64,000 bases of DNA from Absidia repens (Eukaryota > Mucoromycota > Mucoromycetes > Mucorales > Cunninghamellaceae), in the NCBI GenBank assembly GCA_002105175.1, contig MCGE01000042.1, positions 124,001 through 188,000 on the forward strand, in the 5' to 3' direction. Position 1 is the stretch's first letter; each line of letters begins with the position of its first letter. Positions 21,027 to 34,117 of this stretch are shown here, piece by piece. The notes under the pieces are model-generated. The model searched no databases. It saw only the letters and a program-made list of their open reading frames with translations, and was not told the origin of the DNA. The translations under genes were made by a program, and so were the position numbers.

Positions 21027-22641
21027 TGTGCTATTGATGTTGTCCAAATTTATTTTTGTTATGTTGTTCTCCTCCCGCATTACTTTATTATCCAATCCAT
21101 TCCTGCTTCGTCTAGATCTACTTCATTAGGTAATGCAACCTATCATCCGCATCATACCATCTTCTATTAATAAAACTATTATTTTTTTCTTTCTCATTCT
21201 CTCTTTCGTATCAATTGACAGGTATATCATGGGTAAAGCTGAAACCACTAATGTATCATCATTGACCATACAACTTTGGTCTAGTGATCACCTTATTCAT
21301 CAGCCCTATTGCTTTGGAACAACGATCCCGGAACGGGTGTTCGATATCGGCATTCATGTAAGTACCACTGATTATGGAAAATATAACAAAGAAAAATAGA
21401 ACATTTTAATCAATCTCTTCTTCTGTTATTATTATTAGTGATGTGGTAGATGAACATCTCAACCGCGGTGAGGAGTGGTAGAGCAACGACATTTACGAAG
21501 AAGCTCAGCAACCAATGCCTTTTTTGGAAAGTGTCGGGTTCCGCAAAACCGCACACTGATTATTGGAATAGAATAGAAAAAAATAGTTTAGATGAATCAA
21601 CCTCATTGTTTTGCAAAAGAAAAGAAAATAGTATTATATTTATTATTGTATCGATTCTTAGAACAAATAAAAAATTGGGGGGTTTTTGTCTGAATGAAGA
21701 TTGCTTGTATGTACATTTTGTGGACGGGTGTCATTCATTAAATGAGGTCAGACCAACGCCGAGGGTACACATACGGAGGGGATTACTGGGTCTGACAGGG
21801 TCATTTGTGGGAAAGGATCTGGCTGGTCCTTTGCTTTTTTTTTTATTTGTTTTTTCCGATGAATAAAGGGAGAATGAATCATGAATGACAGGAGAATACG
21901 GAGGAGGCAAGGGAGAAGGAAAGACTTGCTCGGAAAAAGTGCCATTTATGGAGCAAAATGTAATTTTTTTTTCATGATAATGGACTTTATGATTAAAAAC
22001 CAGCCTTCGTCCTTCATTAACCGTTGTCGTCATTCGTGATACCTTTTTTTATTTTATTTTTTTTACCCTGAGAGAAAAAAAAAAAAAAGACAAACTGGAG
22101 GAAATGAAACGAATTCACGGATTCATGGAAAAATGAGTGGTGTTCGGAAAGGGAAAGAGAAAATGCGGGGAAAAGCCAGGAGAGACCGGAACACACACTG
22201 GGTTTTTCCGTTAAGGTTGGTCTGCCAACCCTAAAAAAAATCATCAATACAGGCTATATTGGTTCCATCATATCATAGTACATACAATTACTAAGAGAAG
22301 AAAAAGAGAAAGAGAGTGCATAGTTTCAGTTGTCACTTGACTATGATGGGTCGACATCAGTAGAAGGGTTACCAATGTATGGAAAAATAATTTAATTACG
22401 GAAAGTGATAGTGGCGGGTGCGGTTTGAGTGCGGGATTTGAAAACGATCTATGCTTTGACTTGTTCGTCGTGGGAAACTTTATCTTCCCACGAATTTCTA
22501 TAAATGCAATTCCGGCTTTTTTTATTTTTTATTTTTTCCTTTTTCTTTTCTTTAAATAATCTCTCCCCTACTCTTCTCGGTTTTTTCTTTTTATCTTCTC
22601 TTTATTCAAAAAACAACAAAGCTACTTACAATATAGTGATT
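21027..22641. other. Spacer and HPD promoter
   Basis: 1.6 kb with no convincing gene. A short open stretch around 21229-21360 ends at a GTAAGT and could be a spliced 3' UTR or non-coding transcript. A small hairpin GGTTGG-tctg-CCAACC lies at 22217-22232. The last 200 bp are the HPD promoter. Confidence 0.45.
22469..22505 (+). promoter_or_regulatory. HPD promoter: perfect 8-bp inverted repeat next to TATA box
   Basis: CGTGGGAA (22469-22476), an 8-nt spacer, then TTCCCACG (22485-22492), followed 6 nt later by TATAAAT (22499-22505). The same TTCCCACG occurs once in the HGD promoter (5219-5226). The symmetry and position suggest a binding site for a dimeric regulator of tyrosine catabolism. The regulator is unknown. 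Confidence 0.5.
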
Positions 22642-24120
<1,479 letters not shown>

Positions 24121-26075
24121 ATTTTTATTTTATTTTAGTTTTAAGTGTAGTTTATCCTCTCTCTCTTTTATGTTTATAGTCTTATCTCCCTTTCTTTAGT
24201 ATATTTTATATCTTATATAGTATACACTTTGAATAGTATTACCACCATTTTCCCCTTTTTTCATGTCTTTTTTTTTCAATAAAAAAATAAATAAACAAAC
24301 ACATTGGCGTTTGCTGGATTCTTTGAAAATGAAGTATAGACGGCTATTTCTGCGCATATCATGAAAAAGTAATTAGAACGAATTTACAAAATGATATGTC
24401 GGAAACAATGGGAAAGGTGAGGAATTTAGGAATTGTGAAGCCCATCACTTTGATCTCTGGTTCTCTTTTTATTGTAGAAGCCATTGGTTAATGGTGGCTT
24501 TAAAATAAAGTCATTTCAGGATTTTACAAATGATATAGAGAAACTCCGTCAGGTTGAGTTCTTGGTTCGGTGCCATTAAAAGGTTACCGGTTGGAGTCAC
24601 TTTTGGCTTAGCATAGTGTTAGTTTTCCGTAGCTTGTATCTACATTTTGAATATAACAGAGTATGTTTTCTTTTTCTACATGCTTAAATAAAAATGTTCC
24701 AATAGTCTCTTCCATGCTTTACATTAAAGGTCCCTTGTTATCCTTGCTCTTTTAGTTCCCGTCTGGTTCAATAAAAGATTGTCTATTTTTTTTTATTGTG
24801 GAATAAGCATAAAACAAGAGGGTAAACATTCTAGTGGAAGGGAGTATATATTTATATTCTACGGTAAGAGGCAAACTATTCTAGCGCCGTTGGGTAAGCT
24901 ATTCTAGGGTGCCTGACAAACTATTCTACAGAAGAGTGCGAAGATATCGAGGTGGTAGTTTCAGAAGAAGAAAATCACCTATTGATTATGTTGATGACGT
25001 TGATGATGTTGTCGTGAGAACCGAAAAAATAAAAAAAAGGATGTTCCTTTTTGTATCCACCAAAAAAGATTAAAATCGCAAGCCAATGCTTGCAAGAGAC
25101 TAAAAAAGATATTTCACGTCCCGCCCACGTGTATTTTTTTTTTATCTACTCCCTGAATTTTTTCCTCCGCCCTTTCTCTCTCTTTTCCTTTCTCTTTTTT
25201 TTCCTTCTTTTTTTCTTCATCATTCAACTTCATTAAGGTCATGATAGGCTTAGAATAGTGTCAGTACTAGTTTATAAGGGGTTTCAGCTCAGGGATTACA
25301 AGATGCATGGGGGAACCCTTTCATTTTGGATTCAGGATATGGAACCACCATTAGAGCTAGCTTTTTGGAACCTTCATTAGCTTAGTTTAGTATTAGTTTG
25401 TCATGGAATGTATTTACATCTGAATAAAAGTGCTCTTTTTTCATTTGCTTCAGGAAAAAAAAAGTCCCATTAGTCTCCGTCATGACTTTGCAAGAGATCC
25501 CTTTTTTACAATTGTCCCTATATTAATGTTGACCATTGTTATTCTTCAATAAAAGATACCTCTTTTGTCTTTCTCATATATTGTACGTACAATAAATTAG
25601 ATTCATTTTTACAGTTGTGTTTCTAGAATGGTGTTGATCAATCTCAAGCTTACCTAAATAGATCCCTCATGCTATTTTCATTAGATCCCTTGTGATCATG
25701 ATCCCCACTCCATTAGTTTAGTGTTGACTCAATATCCTTCAAATAAAATATGTAACTTTATTGATAATACTCTGACCCAATGCATAGTGTGTAATAATAT
25801 TATTCTAGATGTTTTTGTTTCTCTTTTACTTTCTTATAAAACACTTGCTTTCTATCCCTCCTATCATGTATACTTTTTTCCAGAGTCCCAGCAGCCGGTA
25901 GACAGTCCTAGATAATTTAAAATAAGACATAATTGGAGACAGAGGATGAAGGATTGAGTTTATTTTATATTACTTTTGGCATAGAGAAGTATATGGTGAT
26001 TGATTAAATGAAAAATAACTTACATTATAAATATTTTTCAACTTCTCTATCATACTGTTTGCGTTTTTCATTATC
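24121..26075. other. Gene-free spacer with R1 copy C
   Basis: 24121-24300 is the HPD 3' region. 24300-24820 is AT-rich with R1-like fragments (CAATAAAAGATT near 24770). About 24820-25760 is R1 copy C. 25760-26075 holds the 3' region of the minus-strand transporter. No gene is recognised. Confidence 0.6.
24820..25760 (+). repeat. R1 dispersed repeat, copy C
   Basis: Forward copy. Three spaced AACTATTCTA-type repeats (24866-24936) match the ATAGTTTATCACCC region of copy I. CCCGCCCACGTG is near 25119, followed by a long pyrimidine tract, CATTCAACTTC, the core GGATTACAAGATGCATGGGG near 25293, then CCCTTTCATTTTGGATTC and GAATAAAA near 25424. A second unit ends TTCAATAAAAG near 25546. Confidence 0.8.
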
Positions 26076-27654
26076 TTAAGCTTGGGATAAAGTTACCATT
26101 TGGTGCCCATTTTGTGTGTTTTCACCTTCCTTTTGTTTATTGCCATCAATAGCCAAGCGCTTCAGATCGCCCTTCAGCCAAAATGCTGGTAGGAGACCCA
26201 CGGTCACCACAACGATCATTGCAATCATAGAATTATTCATATTATTTGGTGGGTTTGCATCAGGACCGGATCTTAATGAATCAATCATGACTGAAAAAAT
26301 CAACATAAAGGCCGTGATTACACTCCAAACGACACAGGAACTGATAGATTCAGGTACTGGGTAAGTGACTAATATTAAAACACCGGTGGCATTAATATCA
26401 AACTAAATATCAAACTGGCTATTTTTCTAGTTACCTTCGCTGCAAAATTCCAGCATTACGGGAAAAATACCATATGAAAAAAAACCGTTAACAATACAAG
26501 CAATTGCCACAGCTCCGAATGCATTGGGGATGACTGAGGGAAAAAAAAAAAAGCAAAATAGGTCAGTTTTCAACTTGATTAAGTAAGAAAAAGAAACTCA
26601 CTTTGAAAAATGAAAATCACATAGGAGAAAATCACCATGGGGACAAACATTTTGATAATCATGAGGTATTGCGACGTTTTTCCAGCCCAATATCCAGTCA
26701 GATCTTTAGAAAAAAAACAAAAAGAAAAACGGGTCAGATATTGAATTTGTATGAGGAAAGCATTGAATATTTACATCCACCAGCAAATCCGCCAAAAATT
26801 AAAAGAGAAGCGCAAACACCAGCATTCTGATCGGAATAGCCTAGAGGAAGAATGGCTTCGATGATCAACACCGAGACGGAATATACCATTCCCATATCAA
26901 CAGCACATAACAGCACGATGCATAAAAAGGCACGATTTTTTAGCAACTGTTTTAATCCTTCGAGAAAATCCATTCTTTCTTCCAGAGCACTTTTACTGGG
27001 TGGGTGTGCAGGACGTGCAGGTAAGAAAAATGGCGGGATGGTGACAACAGTGGCAATGCCCGCCAAAATGATAAGCTATCACGAGCAAAAAAAAAAAAAA
27101 AAAAAGTGAGACATGGGAAGATTTCAAATGATATATATCTGCGGATGCTTACTGTACGCGGCATATCGTCTGCGGTTTTAACCATCTGGGGTAAAACCAA
27201 TGGTGCTAAAGCCATTCCCAGTTGTATTGCTGATGAAAAAAATAAATAAACCGTCTTTAATGAGTATTGCGTGAGACTTTTTATTTTTTTTTCTTACAAA
27301 TCAGCATATTTGCAATAGAACGGTCTTTGGGAGCAAACCATACAGCAACTAGCTATACCATAAATGATTATGAGAATAAGGTAGTGGGCTATCACTTTTT
27401 TTTTAAAAAAGAAATTTGTTTACCTTTGCTGCAATGCTAAATCATAAGAACAAATAATAATATTAATGGGTTAATGCATATTGACCGTATGATGATTTTT
27501 TTTTTCAATTACTTGTAGATAAGCGGGCCTCCAAAACTGGCAATGAACTGCCCCAGCATCATCATTGCATATTTTTTCTCACTAGGCACAATAATAGCGA
27601 TACAGCGAATCCAGCATCCGACCATATTAAAAGAAGCGGAAATGATGATCTATC

Positions 27655-27692
<38 letters not shown>

Positions 27693-28191
27693 GAAGGGGA
27701 TCAATAAATCAAGCATAAAAAAAAAAGAAAGGAGGGTGATATTGATGTGATCAAGTTGAAGGAAGGGGGAGGAGGAGAGGATGCATTACAGATGTTTTTA
27801 AGCCAAAACGTTCATACGACCAAGCAGAAGGTAAAGAAAACACTGTATTCATGATGGCAGAAAGATTTGATAACCAGTTTATTTCGGTAAGCGTAACGTT
27901 AAAATAGGATACTGCGGCTGTCGGTAAACTGGAAGCCGTCATCCACATCATTGCCGAGGCCGTGTTGATGCTGATGACAGCAAGCACAAGGACCCATGCT
28001 ATCCAGCTTGTTTCTTCTTTTTCATCATCGGTCCTTTCGTTTAAACCTTGTTGCTCGATTAGTTGGTGCGACTTGCCGGAGGTGGTGATGGTCGAGCTGG
28101 CAGGCGACTGTCTTGTTTTTTCGTTAGAATCATTTTCTTCGTGATACACATGCTCGTGGTGTTCAACGGTAGATGTAAATAATGTAGTCAT
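26076..28191 (-). CDS. MFS transporter, SLC49/FLVCR-like
   Basis: Nine exons (28191-27790, 27649-27513, 27436-27424, 27352-27298, 27229-27153, 27075-26775, 26703-26602, 26533-26435, 26368-26076) give 492 aa with about 12 membrane helices. The signature is the SLC49 pattern after helix 1: ITEINWLSNLSAIMNTVFSL then PSAWSYERFGLK, later AKLVAVWFAPKDRSIANML, and near the end CSEVTYPVPESISSC. Animal relatives move heme or choline; fungal members are poorly characterised, so the substrate here is unknown. The N-terminal 75 residues are hydrophilic. Exon 3 is only 13 nt and is required to read NIAAKLVAVW. A TAA trinucleotide repeat sits in intron 1 (27657-27690). Confidence 0.88.
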
Positions 28192-28689
28192 TAATGAACA
28201 AACGATAAAGGGGAATAAGAAGAAGAAGAAGAAGAAAAAACGGATTTATTTATCGCTCCCCAGATATTTATATATCAGCTTTTGCAGAGTTTTAAGATAA
28301 CTTCACCCCCTCAAATTAGCGCGAAATAGCCAAGGGTCCATCTAAACTTTAACGTCCGATGCATCAACTACTCCCTTTTGGCGAAAAAGTGAAAAAGGAA
28401 AAGGAGTTGGACGAGTTAAAAAAGGAGCATGAGAAAAAAAAAAAAATAGAAAGGCTTAGTTACATGCAATGGTTTCTAATATACCGTGTACAGTAGCGTG
28501 AAGATTTTTATCTACTGTTCCAGTTTCTCATATATAGAACTTGAACAAAACTAGGAATCTGATTTCAAGTGATTTAAATATTGGTATTTTTATAAGTCAT
28601 TTGCGCAAATCTTTATTGGGTGCCAGGGAAGGGGGTGGTATTGAAGAGTGCACTGTAGGCGGTGTGATTCAAAGAAAAAAGTTTTCAGA

Positions 28690-29040
28690 GCTCTGAAATA
28701 TTCACACTCCGGTCCACATAAATTTTTTCTCTTCCGTTTTAATTTTCTTCCCTTTTCCTTTCCTTCTTTCAATTTTTTTTTTTTTTTTCATCAATGGTGA
28801 TTTCCCCGAGGAGATGATGATCTTGAATTAGCGTTAGAATTTGAATTAGGGGCATTTTGAAAAATGCATTACAAACATCATGGGAAACCCTTTCATTTTG
28901 GATTCGAAATATGGGAAAACCGCCATTTAGATTATCCCTTATGTCAGAATCATATCTTTAGCTTAGTGCTTAGTTTAGCTTAACGTTAGTTGCCATAGCT
29001 TAACTTTCCTTTTGAATAAAAAATGTTTTGTAGTCTCAAC
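28690..29040 (+). repeat. R1 dispersed repeat, copy D (diverged subtype)
   Basis: Forward copy whose core reads GCATTACAAACATCATGGG, then AAACCCTTTCATTTTGGATTC. It shares the insertion-like block TTGAATTAGGGGC with copy F (44.2 kb), so D and F form a subfamily. It ends with GAATAAAA near 29013. Confidence 0.7.
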
Positions 29041-29760
29041 ATTAGCTCTCTCATACGTTTTGCGATGTTTGTTTTGTTTAATTGAGGTACTTGGCAAGCG
29101 AAAAAAAAAAAAAACTTGATTTGTCCCTGTGTATGTGTATGTGTGTGTGAGCGCTTGTTCAAGAGAAAGTGTATTGGGTATTAGGATACTTGGCTCAACC
29201 GCCTTGCTCCGTGCACTGTCTAACAAATATACATTCTATATTTGTATATTTGTATAGGCAAGAAAAGCTGTCGTGTGTGTAGAAAAACCAATACTCTGTC
29301 TAGCTCAATTATTAGTGAATGGAAGTTGTGTGCAGGGGATTCAAGAACTACAATCAAAGGTAAGATGGCCTTATATATATATATATATATTGAGTATAAT
29401 TACTGTGACAAAATGAAATATAAATGGCGCATGTTGAAAAAAAAAAAGAGTATAGGGGTATAGAGTGCTGGCCCACATATGTCTCGCACTATTTTTAAAT
29501 TCGCTATCGCAAACCAGTTCCGACCTTTGAATGCGACGACAAACAAAAAAAAAAAAGATAGGATCGTGTCATGAAGTATGCTAAATGTTGCTTTGAAAAT
29601 ACAACCAAAGGTAAAAACAACAGATATCTGTTGAAAACAAAGGCTTTACCCATGATATACACAGACACCCTCTCGCTCTCTTTCTCTTTCGCTTTATTCC
29701 TTCCCCTTTCTGTTTATCCTTCTTCTTCTTCTTCTCCACATCATTACTTCCTTTCTCTGT

Positions 29761-30197
29761 AGATGATGCTTGCATCATCAGCTCTTTACAATACTGCTTT
29801 CCATGAATACCCACCTCGGGCATTAAAAAAGGGTACCCGAGCCTCGGATCGAGTTGTTTTACTAATGATGGATGATTTGCAATCAGTTTCTACTACGAAT
29901 CAAAGTAAAAAAAAAAAAAAGGTGTTGTAGCATTCATCCAAGGTAGTAACAGTGTTTTTTTTTTTTTGTGGATCAAGGAATATCCTCCGTTGTTCTTCCA
30001 TTGTCTTCTCCTTTAAAAACCCCAACGTCGTGCTGGCGTTTTCGTGCTTTATCAAGCGCATGCGTTCTACTTTCCATTGTGACAGGTAAAATAAATAGTA
30101 TATATATACCATAAATTCAACAAGAATCGAGCAATGACTTTTTATTACAATTTTAGTGACCATTCTCATCAGTGAGTTACACAATAAACCTCAGTAA
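29761..30197 (+). CDS. Possible spliced small membrane-protein gene
   Basis: A long pyrimidine tract ends directly at an ATG-ATG at 29761. The following frame (MMLASSALYNTAFHEYPPRA...) stays open to about 29903. Stretches at 29920-29942, 29990-30084 and 30158-30197 remain open in a compatible phase and would add a hydrophobic segment (CVLLSIVTVTILI) before a TAA at 30195-30197. The introns are not all of good quality and a competing frame in 29990-30084 is also open. No homology is recognised. It could equally be non-coding. Confidence 0.2.
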
Positions 30198-30407
30198 ATC
30201 TGCCCTCTTATGTTTCCATGGATCCAATTTTTTTGACATATAAACTCCGCACAATATTGACTTTCAAGTGTACTGTACAGCATATATATATATATATATA
30301 CATTTCGAGCAAGTATTTTGATTTATTTATATCACACTTATATAAAATATAGATACTAGTAAGAAGAATGAAATAAAATAAAACACTTTTATCATAGCGA
30401 TGATTTT

Positions 30408-30747
30408 TTATCCGCATTTGCATTCGCCTTTTTCTCCGCATGTGCATCCTTCGCCGGAACCTTATGATAAAACGCTTGTTAGCCAATCTTACGCCATTTT
30501 TTTTTTCTAGTTTATTTTTTCTATATTATACCTCACCTTTACAGTTACAGTTATTACTGTGTTTGGCCTTGCAGTCTGTACACTTACAGGTAGGTTCACA
30601 TTTGCAAGAACCAGTAGATTGACAGCTATTTTTATTTCGAAATATAAAAGGTGAGTGGTAAAACCCCCCAAACTAAATGGAATGCCGATGATTTACATTG
30701 ATATCTACTTACGAGCATTCTTTATTATCTTTACATGGACAGCCCAT
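30408..30747 (-). CDS. Metallothionein
   Basis: Small cytosolic metal-thiolate protein that buffers copper, zinc or cadmium. Three exons, 30747-30713, 30625-30537 and 30460-30408, with good borders (GTAAGT...AATAG, GTGAGG...ATAAG) give 58 aa with 15 cysteines, no aromatic residues, and mostly C-x-C pairs: GCPCKDN, then ECSCQS, SCKCEPTCKCTDC, NCNCK, CTCGEKGECKCG. The arrangement suggests a larger N-terminal group of nine Cys and a C-terminal group of six, split by a KAKHSN spacer. Each exon is too short to show as an ORF. The only His is in the spacer. TATTAAATA lies about 65 nt upstream. Metal preference cannot be told from sequence. Confidence 0.9.
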
Positions 30748-31464
30748 TTTGATTTATATTTAATTTTTAGAGAAAAAAAAAAAAGGAAAAGGAAATTCAC
30801 ACCCTCTATTTAATATCACATCCAAAAAAAAAAAAAAAATACTGACTGAAACCTAAAACTACGGAATAAATGCACTTGACCAGCCACGGTGGATCTGTCA
30901 TGTTTCAATTAATCAACATGTCTCTCTTTTTCTTTGTATCATCATGCATTTGTAAACTCCGCTTCAAACGTCTTCGTTTTTTTTGGTCATGTGGAAAAAT
31001 GCAAGGGGGGGGGAGGGTGGGAGCTGGTTGGCATTTATGGAAGACACTAAAAATTGTGGAGCATATGTGCATACAGTATCAATCAGAATAATAATCACCT
31101 CATATAAAAAAAAATAGTTCATAGAATAAGAGACGATAAAAGATAAAAAATTTTATTACATAAAACGACCAAGAATATACTATACTATACTATATGGGAT
31201 AAATGATAAAGGGGTAGGTTGGTCTAATAAGAAGATAATACTTTTTTGAGCGTGGGGTAAACTAAAATACTTTTTTTTTGTTTGTTTTCAGAGGGAAAAG
31301 GGAATATTTACAAAATATATGTATAAAAAGTGTACAAACTTGACAAAGAAGGTAAAAAAGGAGGTGGATGAAGAAGGGGTTATAAGGCAAGTTGAAGATA
31401 AGGAAGGGGGCGGGATAAGCTAAACTACGTGGTTGTGATATCAGATGCTTTTTGTTTGTATTTC
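30748..31464. other. Spacer between SFP1-like gene and metallothionein
   Basis: Metallothionein promoter (A-rich leader, TATTAAATA near 30809) and the 3' region of the zinc-finger gene. No gene is seen. Confidence 0.5.
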
Positions 31465-32833
31465 TTAAAAAATGGGGGATAAACAGGGTAATTCGGGAGA
31501 TGAAGAAGGTGACAAATTGGGTGTAGATAATGAAGAAGATGCTTGGGATGACGAGGATGAAGGGTTGTATGGAAGATAATGAGGTTGTTGTTGCTGTTGT
31601 TGTTGGAAGAAGGAAGTGCCAAAGGTCGCCAAAGTGTAGTTTAATGCAGCCACATGAGAATGTTCAATGTGATATTTAAGCCCATTCAGATTCTTGTACC
31701 GTTTTCCACAGTCGCCAATAGTACATTGATAAGGTTTGGATGCCACGTTTTCAATATCATCAATTCCCAAGTTACAATGGCCATGTTCGTTATGGTATTT
31801 GAGTCCATTTGGATTTTTGTACGCCTTGTCACAGCCTTGTACCTTGCACTTGTATGGCTTATCAGCATGTAAATCTAAAAAAAAGGGATAGGTTTAATAA
31901 AAAAAAAAAAACGGGGGATCCATGGTGACATGCGGAGTCAAAACCTTAAAAAAAATCACTTACGAGAATGGTGAGCCGAAGAAGCCAGCAAGACACCCGC
32001 GTGAGCCAAAAAATCTTCGTCTGTAAAACAAGTAGTAGCACCTGGTGTGGTTGTGCTCGTCGAAGTTGCTGAGATATCACATGGGTTAAGGGGTTGAATC
32101 AAGTTTGTTGCCAAAGCGAATTTCTTGACTGCCGATTGTGCGATAAGATCCATTGCGTTCGATTGTTCAAAAGATCTTTTTTTGCTAGTTTGCTGCTGCT
32201 GCTGTTGTTGTTGCATGTTCATAAATTCTTCCTTCATCTTCATGTTTTCCGAATCACTATCATCACCAGTTCCCATAAGTAGTTGCTGCTGCTGTTGCTG
32301 TTGGCAGAGATCGGAGAGGTAAGCTGCGGCTTTTTTCTTCAGGTGATTCATATCTAAATCTTGACTATTCCCAAAAGCTGCCAATCCTTGATCGTCATGT
32401 TGTTGTTGTTGTTGTTGTTGTGGTGGTGGTGGTGGTAGTGATTGTTGAATAGAAGCTTGTGTTCCCATATCACCATCACTTGAGTCCTCCTCATCTTCAT
32501 CAAATAAGATGTTGTCTTCTTCCAGCCTAACATGGCATTCTTCATAGTGCTGTAACAAGTCATGGAGATCATTCAGTATAAGCCCGCAGCAAGCAAAGTC
32601 ACGACAATAGTTTGCTTCCAGTTCACGCGATTCAAAGGTATCCTTCACATCAGTTTGTGGACGACAGAGTAAAAAGTCGTAAGTGCTAAAAACAAAAAAA
32701 AGTGAGGTCAAAAAAAATGTAAAAGGCATTGTGAATGAATGAATGTAGGAACTTACTCAAAGTTAATGTCATGAATGGGAGCAGAGATGGTGCTCATTCT
32801 TCGTACATTGTTGTATTCCACTGGTACTGGCAT
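31465..32833 (-). CDS. SFP1-like C2H2 zinc-finger transcription factor
   Basis: Three exons (32833-32757, 32685-31964, 31874-31465) give 402 aa. An N-terminal C2H2-like unit reads YCRDFACCGLILNDLHDLLQ followed by HYEECH. A central acidic, Gln- and Ser-rich region follows. Near the C-terminus are two fingers with the fungal SFP1/JAZF1-like pattern: KPYKCKVQGCDKAYKNPNGL (KYHNEHGH) and KPYQCTIGDCGKRYKNLNGL (KYHIEHSH). The tail is Gln/Pro/Ser-rich. In yeast, Sfp1 controls ribosome-protein genes and cell size under TOR; a similar nuclear growth-control role is inferred by family only. The CAG/CAA runs make several in-frame glutamine tracts. The name reflects domain pattern, not orthology. Confidence 0.85.
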
Positions 32834-34079
32834 CTTATATTGTCTTGGTAGAGATAGTATTGAAGTAGTGTAAGATATATAGTATATGAATAGGGGAATA
32901 AGTGGTGATTTTTTTTTTGAAAAAAAAAGAGGGAAAGAAATAGTGAAAAAGGAAATTCATGGCAGGTTTTATAAATGTTGAAAGAGACAGTGTATCCTTT
33001 GTGTCACCGAACGGCATTTGAAAATCAGGTAGCTTATTATCTTTTGGGGGAAGGGCCTCTCTCTCTAAGATTTCCTTGTATGGAAAGGTCTGTTTTCGTA
33101 GGCTCCCTCTCTATTTTTTTTCCCTCCAACCCCCCTACTTTAACATGGAAAAATCCGCCTAAAAATATATGAGAGATGATCGTCAAATATTTTGTTTTTG
33201 AACTATCCTAATGTATCACGCTTATTAATTTACATAGAAGATATGGTATTTTAACAACTGTTACCAAAGCTAGTTGTCACAAAAGTTGAGAAAAAAAAAG
33301 CCAAGTTCCTTACCTTTAAAACCAATTAGGAGTGTAACGTTCTACATATGAATAGGCGGTGGTAGAAATGTAAACTTTATTGTGTGTGTCTTGAACTTTT
33401 TTTTTTATACAGATTATATAAAAAAAAGTAAAGAAAATAAATAAAAATAATTTAGGATGGGTGGGCTGCAAGTGACATTGAGAAACAATCATTTATTAAT
33501 TCCAAATATGATGGTTCGACTAGTGTAATATGATGGTTTTCGCGAGAAATAAAGGATAGGCATATAATTTGAAGGTTTCTGTCCATTTGTTTTGATTTGA
33601 CGGAAAGTCATGGAAATAAAGCACCAAATAGGTTGTTTGATCGTTTTTTAGTAACGTTAGTTGGCCAGGTGTTTCATCAGCGTCATTGTATTCGGTTTCA
33701 TTCTCCGCCTTTTTTATTTTTGGGCATAGTTGACGATATCCCTGTGGTGAATGTGACTATATTTATACAGTATGAAAAGCCCATCATCTATGCAGTGAAG
33801 GTGCTTGGCAATGACAAATGAAGAATGTCATTTTTTGAAATGAAGAACAGGGTTATCTTGGAACAACGATGCAAAAATCCCCCAATCAAGAACAAAAAGG
33901 CGGCTCATTCATGCGAGAGATCAAATATCCAGGGGGTGATATGATATCGGGGTTACCAAATAGAGGAATTGACTTCACAAGCAAAGAATGAATAAAATAA
34001 AAATAAAAAGCATGATCGGTTTACGCCAACAACAAAAACAAAACCTCATGTTTATTGTTGTTATGAATTTGAGTCTAGT

Positions 34080-34117
<38 letters not shown>

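Larger units (their letters stand above)
28192..30407. other. Spacer with R1 copy D, AT microsatellites and a possible spliced gene
   Basis: 28192-28690 is the promoter side of the SLC49-like gene. About 28690-29040 is a diverged R1 copy. TA repeats occur near 29371-29390 and 30280-30300. A possible spliced gene around 29761-30197 is listed separately. Confidence 0.5.

Noticed and set aside
21470..21500. tRNA-like sequence AACCGCGGTGAGGAGTGGTAG
   Set aside because: No acceptor stem, no T-loop GTTCRA and no cloverleaf pairing.
22217..22246. GGTTGG-tctg-CCAACC hairpin followed by A-rich sequence, resembling a bacterial terminator
   Set aside because: The DNA is eukaryotic; such hairpins do not terminate pol II transcription and the stem is only 6 bp.
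21731..22247. Minus-strand frames of 65-100 codons
   Set aside because: Low-complexity Ser/Phe/Pro translation, no splice support and no recognisable family.
29571..29800. Possible Cys-rich micropeptide starting MKYAKCCFENTTK spliced to the 29761 exon
   Set aside because: Would end after 27 residues, and the supposed intron is more simply read as the pyrimidine leader of the ATG at 29761.
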